In this document: piece after piece, positions 11,250 to 11,587 of the stretch
Layout of the letters: every line of letters begins with the position of its first letter
Position numbering within the stretch: position 1 is the stretch's first letter
Assembly (NCBI GenBank): GCA_009781815.1
Contig: WQVB01000017.1
Span: 1-11,587, forward strand
Direction of reading: 5' to 3'
DNA from: Defluviitaleaceae bacterium
Lineage (GTDB): Bacteria; Bacillota; Clostridia; Lachnospirales; WRAX01
DNA: 11,587 nt
Notes under the pieces: model-generated
The model's database searches: none
Told to the model about the DNA's origin: nothing
What the model saw: the letters and a program-made list of their open reading frames with translations, nothing else
Position numbers and translations under genes: made by a program

Positions 11250-11307
11250 ATTGCACTCCCCTAAGTCGTCATCCCGCCACGCTATGTCGCCATCCCGCAC
11301 CCCTTCC

Positions 11308-11429
11308 CGTCATCCCGTGCTTGACACCCCCAGTCAAGCTGAGGGCAGGCTCCGATCTAATTGGAGAAGGGCAGGCTTAGTTGGGTGTACGCTATCATAC
11401 ATAGATCCCGTGTCAAACACGGGATGACG
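11308..11429. repeat. Palindromic element, main family, copy near the right edge
   Basis: The left unit starts GTCAT, ATCCCGTG, CTTGA, CAC and is then broken by CCCCAGTCAAGCTGAGGGCA. The right unit is intact except that its loop is TCAAA (stem ATCCCGTG 11405-11412, CACGGGAT 11418-11425). The centre (AATTGGAGAAGGGCAGGCTT...) is nearly that of 5140-5185. Loose GTCATCCCG fragments precede it from 11266. Confidence 0.8.
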
Positions 11430-11513
11430 ACTAGGGTAGTACGGGGCGGGCTGGGATTAATCCCGCAATAGACTTGGGAGTAGTTAGCCCCTCACGCTGT
11501 CATTACCATTGTA

Positions 11514-11587
11514 GGGAGCGCATTTATGCGTTCCGCCTTGCCTTGCTGAAGGATAGAGAGGTGCAAACCCAATAACGGAATGGATAA
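11514..11587. repeat. Hairpin and half-copy of the CGGAATGGATAA repeat at the window edge
   Basis: GGAGCGCA (11516-11523) pairs with TGCGTTCC (11528-11535) with one G-T pair. The window then ends in CGGAATGGATAA (11576-11587), the inner arm of the palindromic element at 1348-1546, so another copy probably continues to the right. No gene is seen from 11430 to the end. Confidence 0.55.

Noticed and set aside
11206..11427. 73-codon plus-strand ORF at the right end
   Set aside because: Most of it is the palindromic element at 11308-11429; its end (DPVSNTG-like) matches the repeat-derived ORF at 6350-6538.

Overview
The window looks like a chromosomal accessory stretch from a Gram-positive Firmicute, most likely Clostridia. 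The evidence is a RecU-type Holliday junction resolvase (a Firmicutes family), strong AGGAGG ribosome binding sites, TTGACA/TATAAT promoters, several lipobox-type lipoproteins and an LL-diaminopimelate aminotransferase. No rRNA, tRNA, CRISPR array or transposase is visible. I cannot name the species.

Layout, left to right. (1) 1-650: the 3' end of an unknown membrane protein, then mscL with a C-terminal zinc-ribbon-like tail and a terminator. (2) 650-1550: about 900 bases of inverted repeats, holding one candidate 39-residue basic/hydrophobic gene with its own terminator. (3) 1552-2988 (minus): a GltD-like FAD/Fe-S NAD(P)H oxidoreductase. (4) 3190-3690: a compact palindromic element with a 35-residue membrane peptide at its centre, an extended Shine-Dalgarno locked in a hairpin, outward-placed convergent promoters and a bidirectional terminator. 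It has the layout of a type I toxin-antitoxin locus. (5) 3792-4979: dapL, lysine/peptidoglycan biosynthesis. (6) 5326-6357: an AbiH-family phage-defence protein between two oppositely oriented copies of one palindromic repeat. (7) 6696-8185: two tandem paralogous lipoproteins with a DGNGT motif. (8) 8616-9251: a hicAB toxin-antitoxin operon with a consensus promoter and an overlapping operator-like palindrome, followed by a 157-base hairpin. A 45-base palindromic repeat is duplicated on either side of the operon. (9) 9431-11249 (minus): a candidate 27-residue ORF, recU, and a GH26-like lipoprotein whose signal peptide is encoded inside and just after the recU 3' end with no ATG, GTG or TTG to start it.

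Three host-conflict systems (type I-like module, AbiH, HicAB) sit among housekeeping genes within 6 kb. Nearly every gap carries palindromes. The main family is built from mini-hairpins with a fixed CTTGA/TCAAG loop and a fixed GTCAT flank, but with at least five different, internally complementary stems. The strongest candidates for something undescribed are the palindromic toxin element at 3190-3690, the covarying mini-palindrome family, the hairpin after hicB, and the lipoprotein lacking a standard start codon.

All calls come from reading the sequence. Family names rest on remembered motifs, not database searches.
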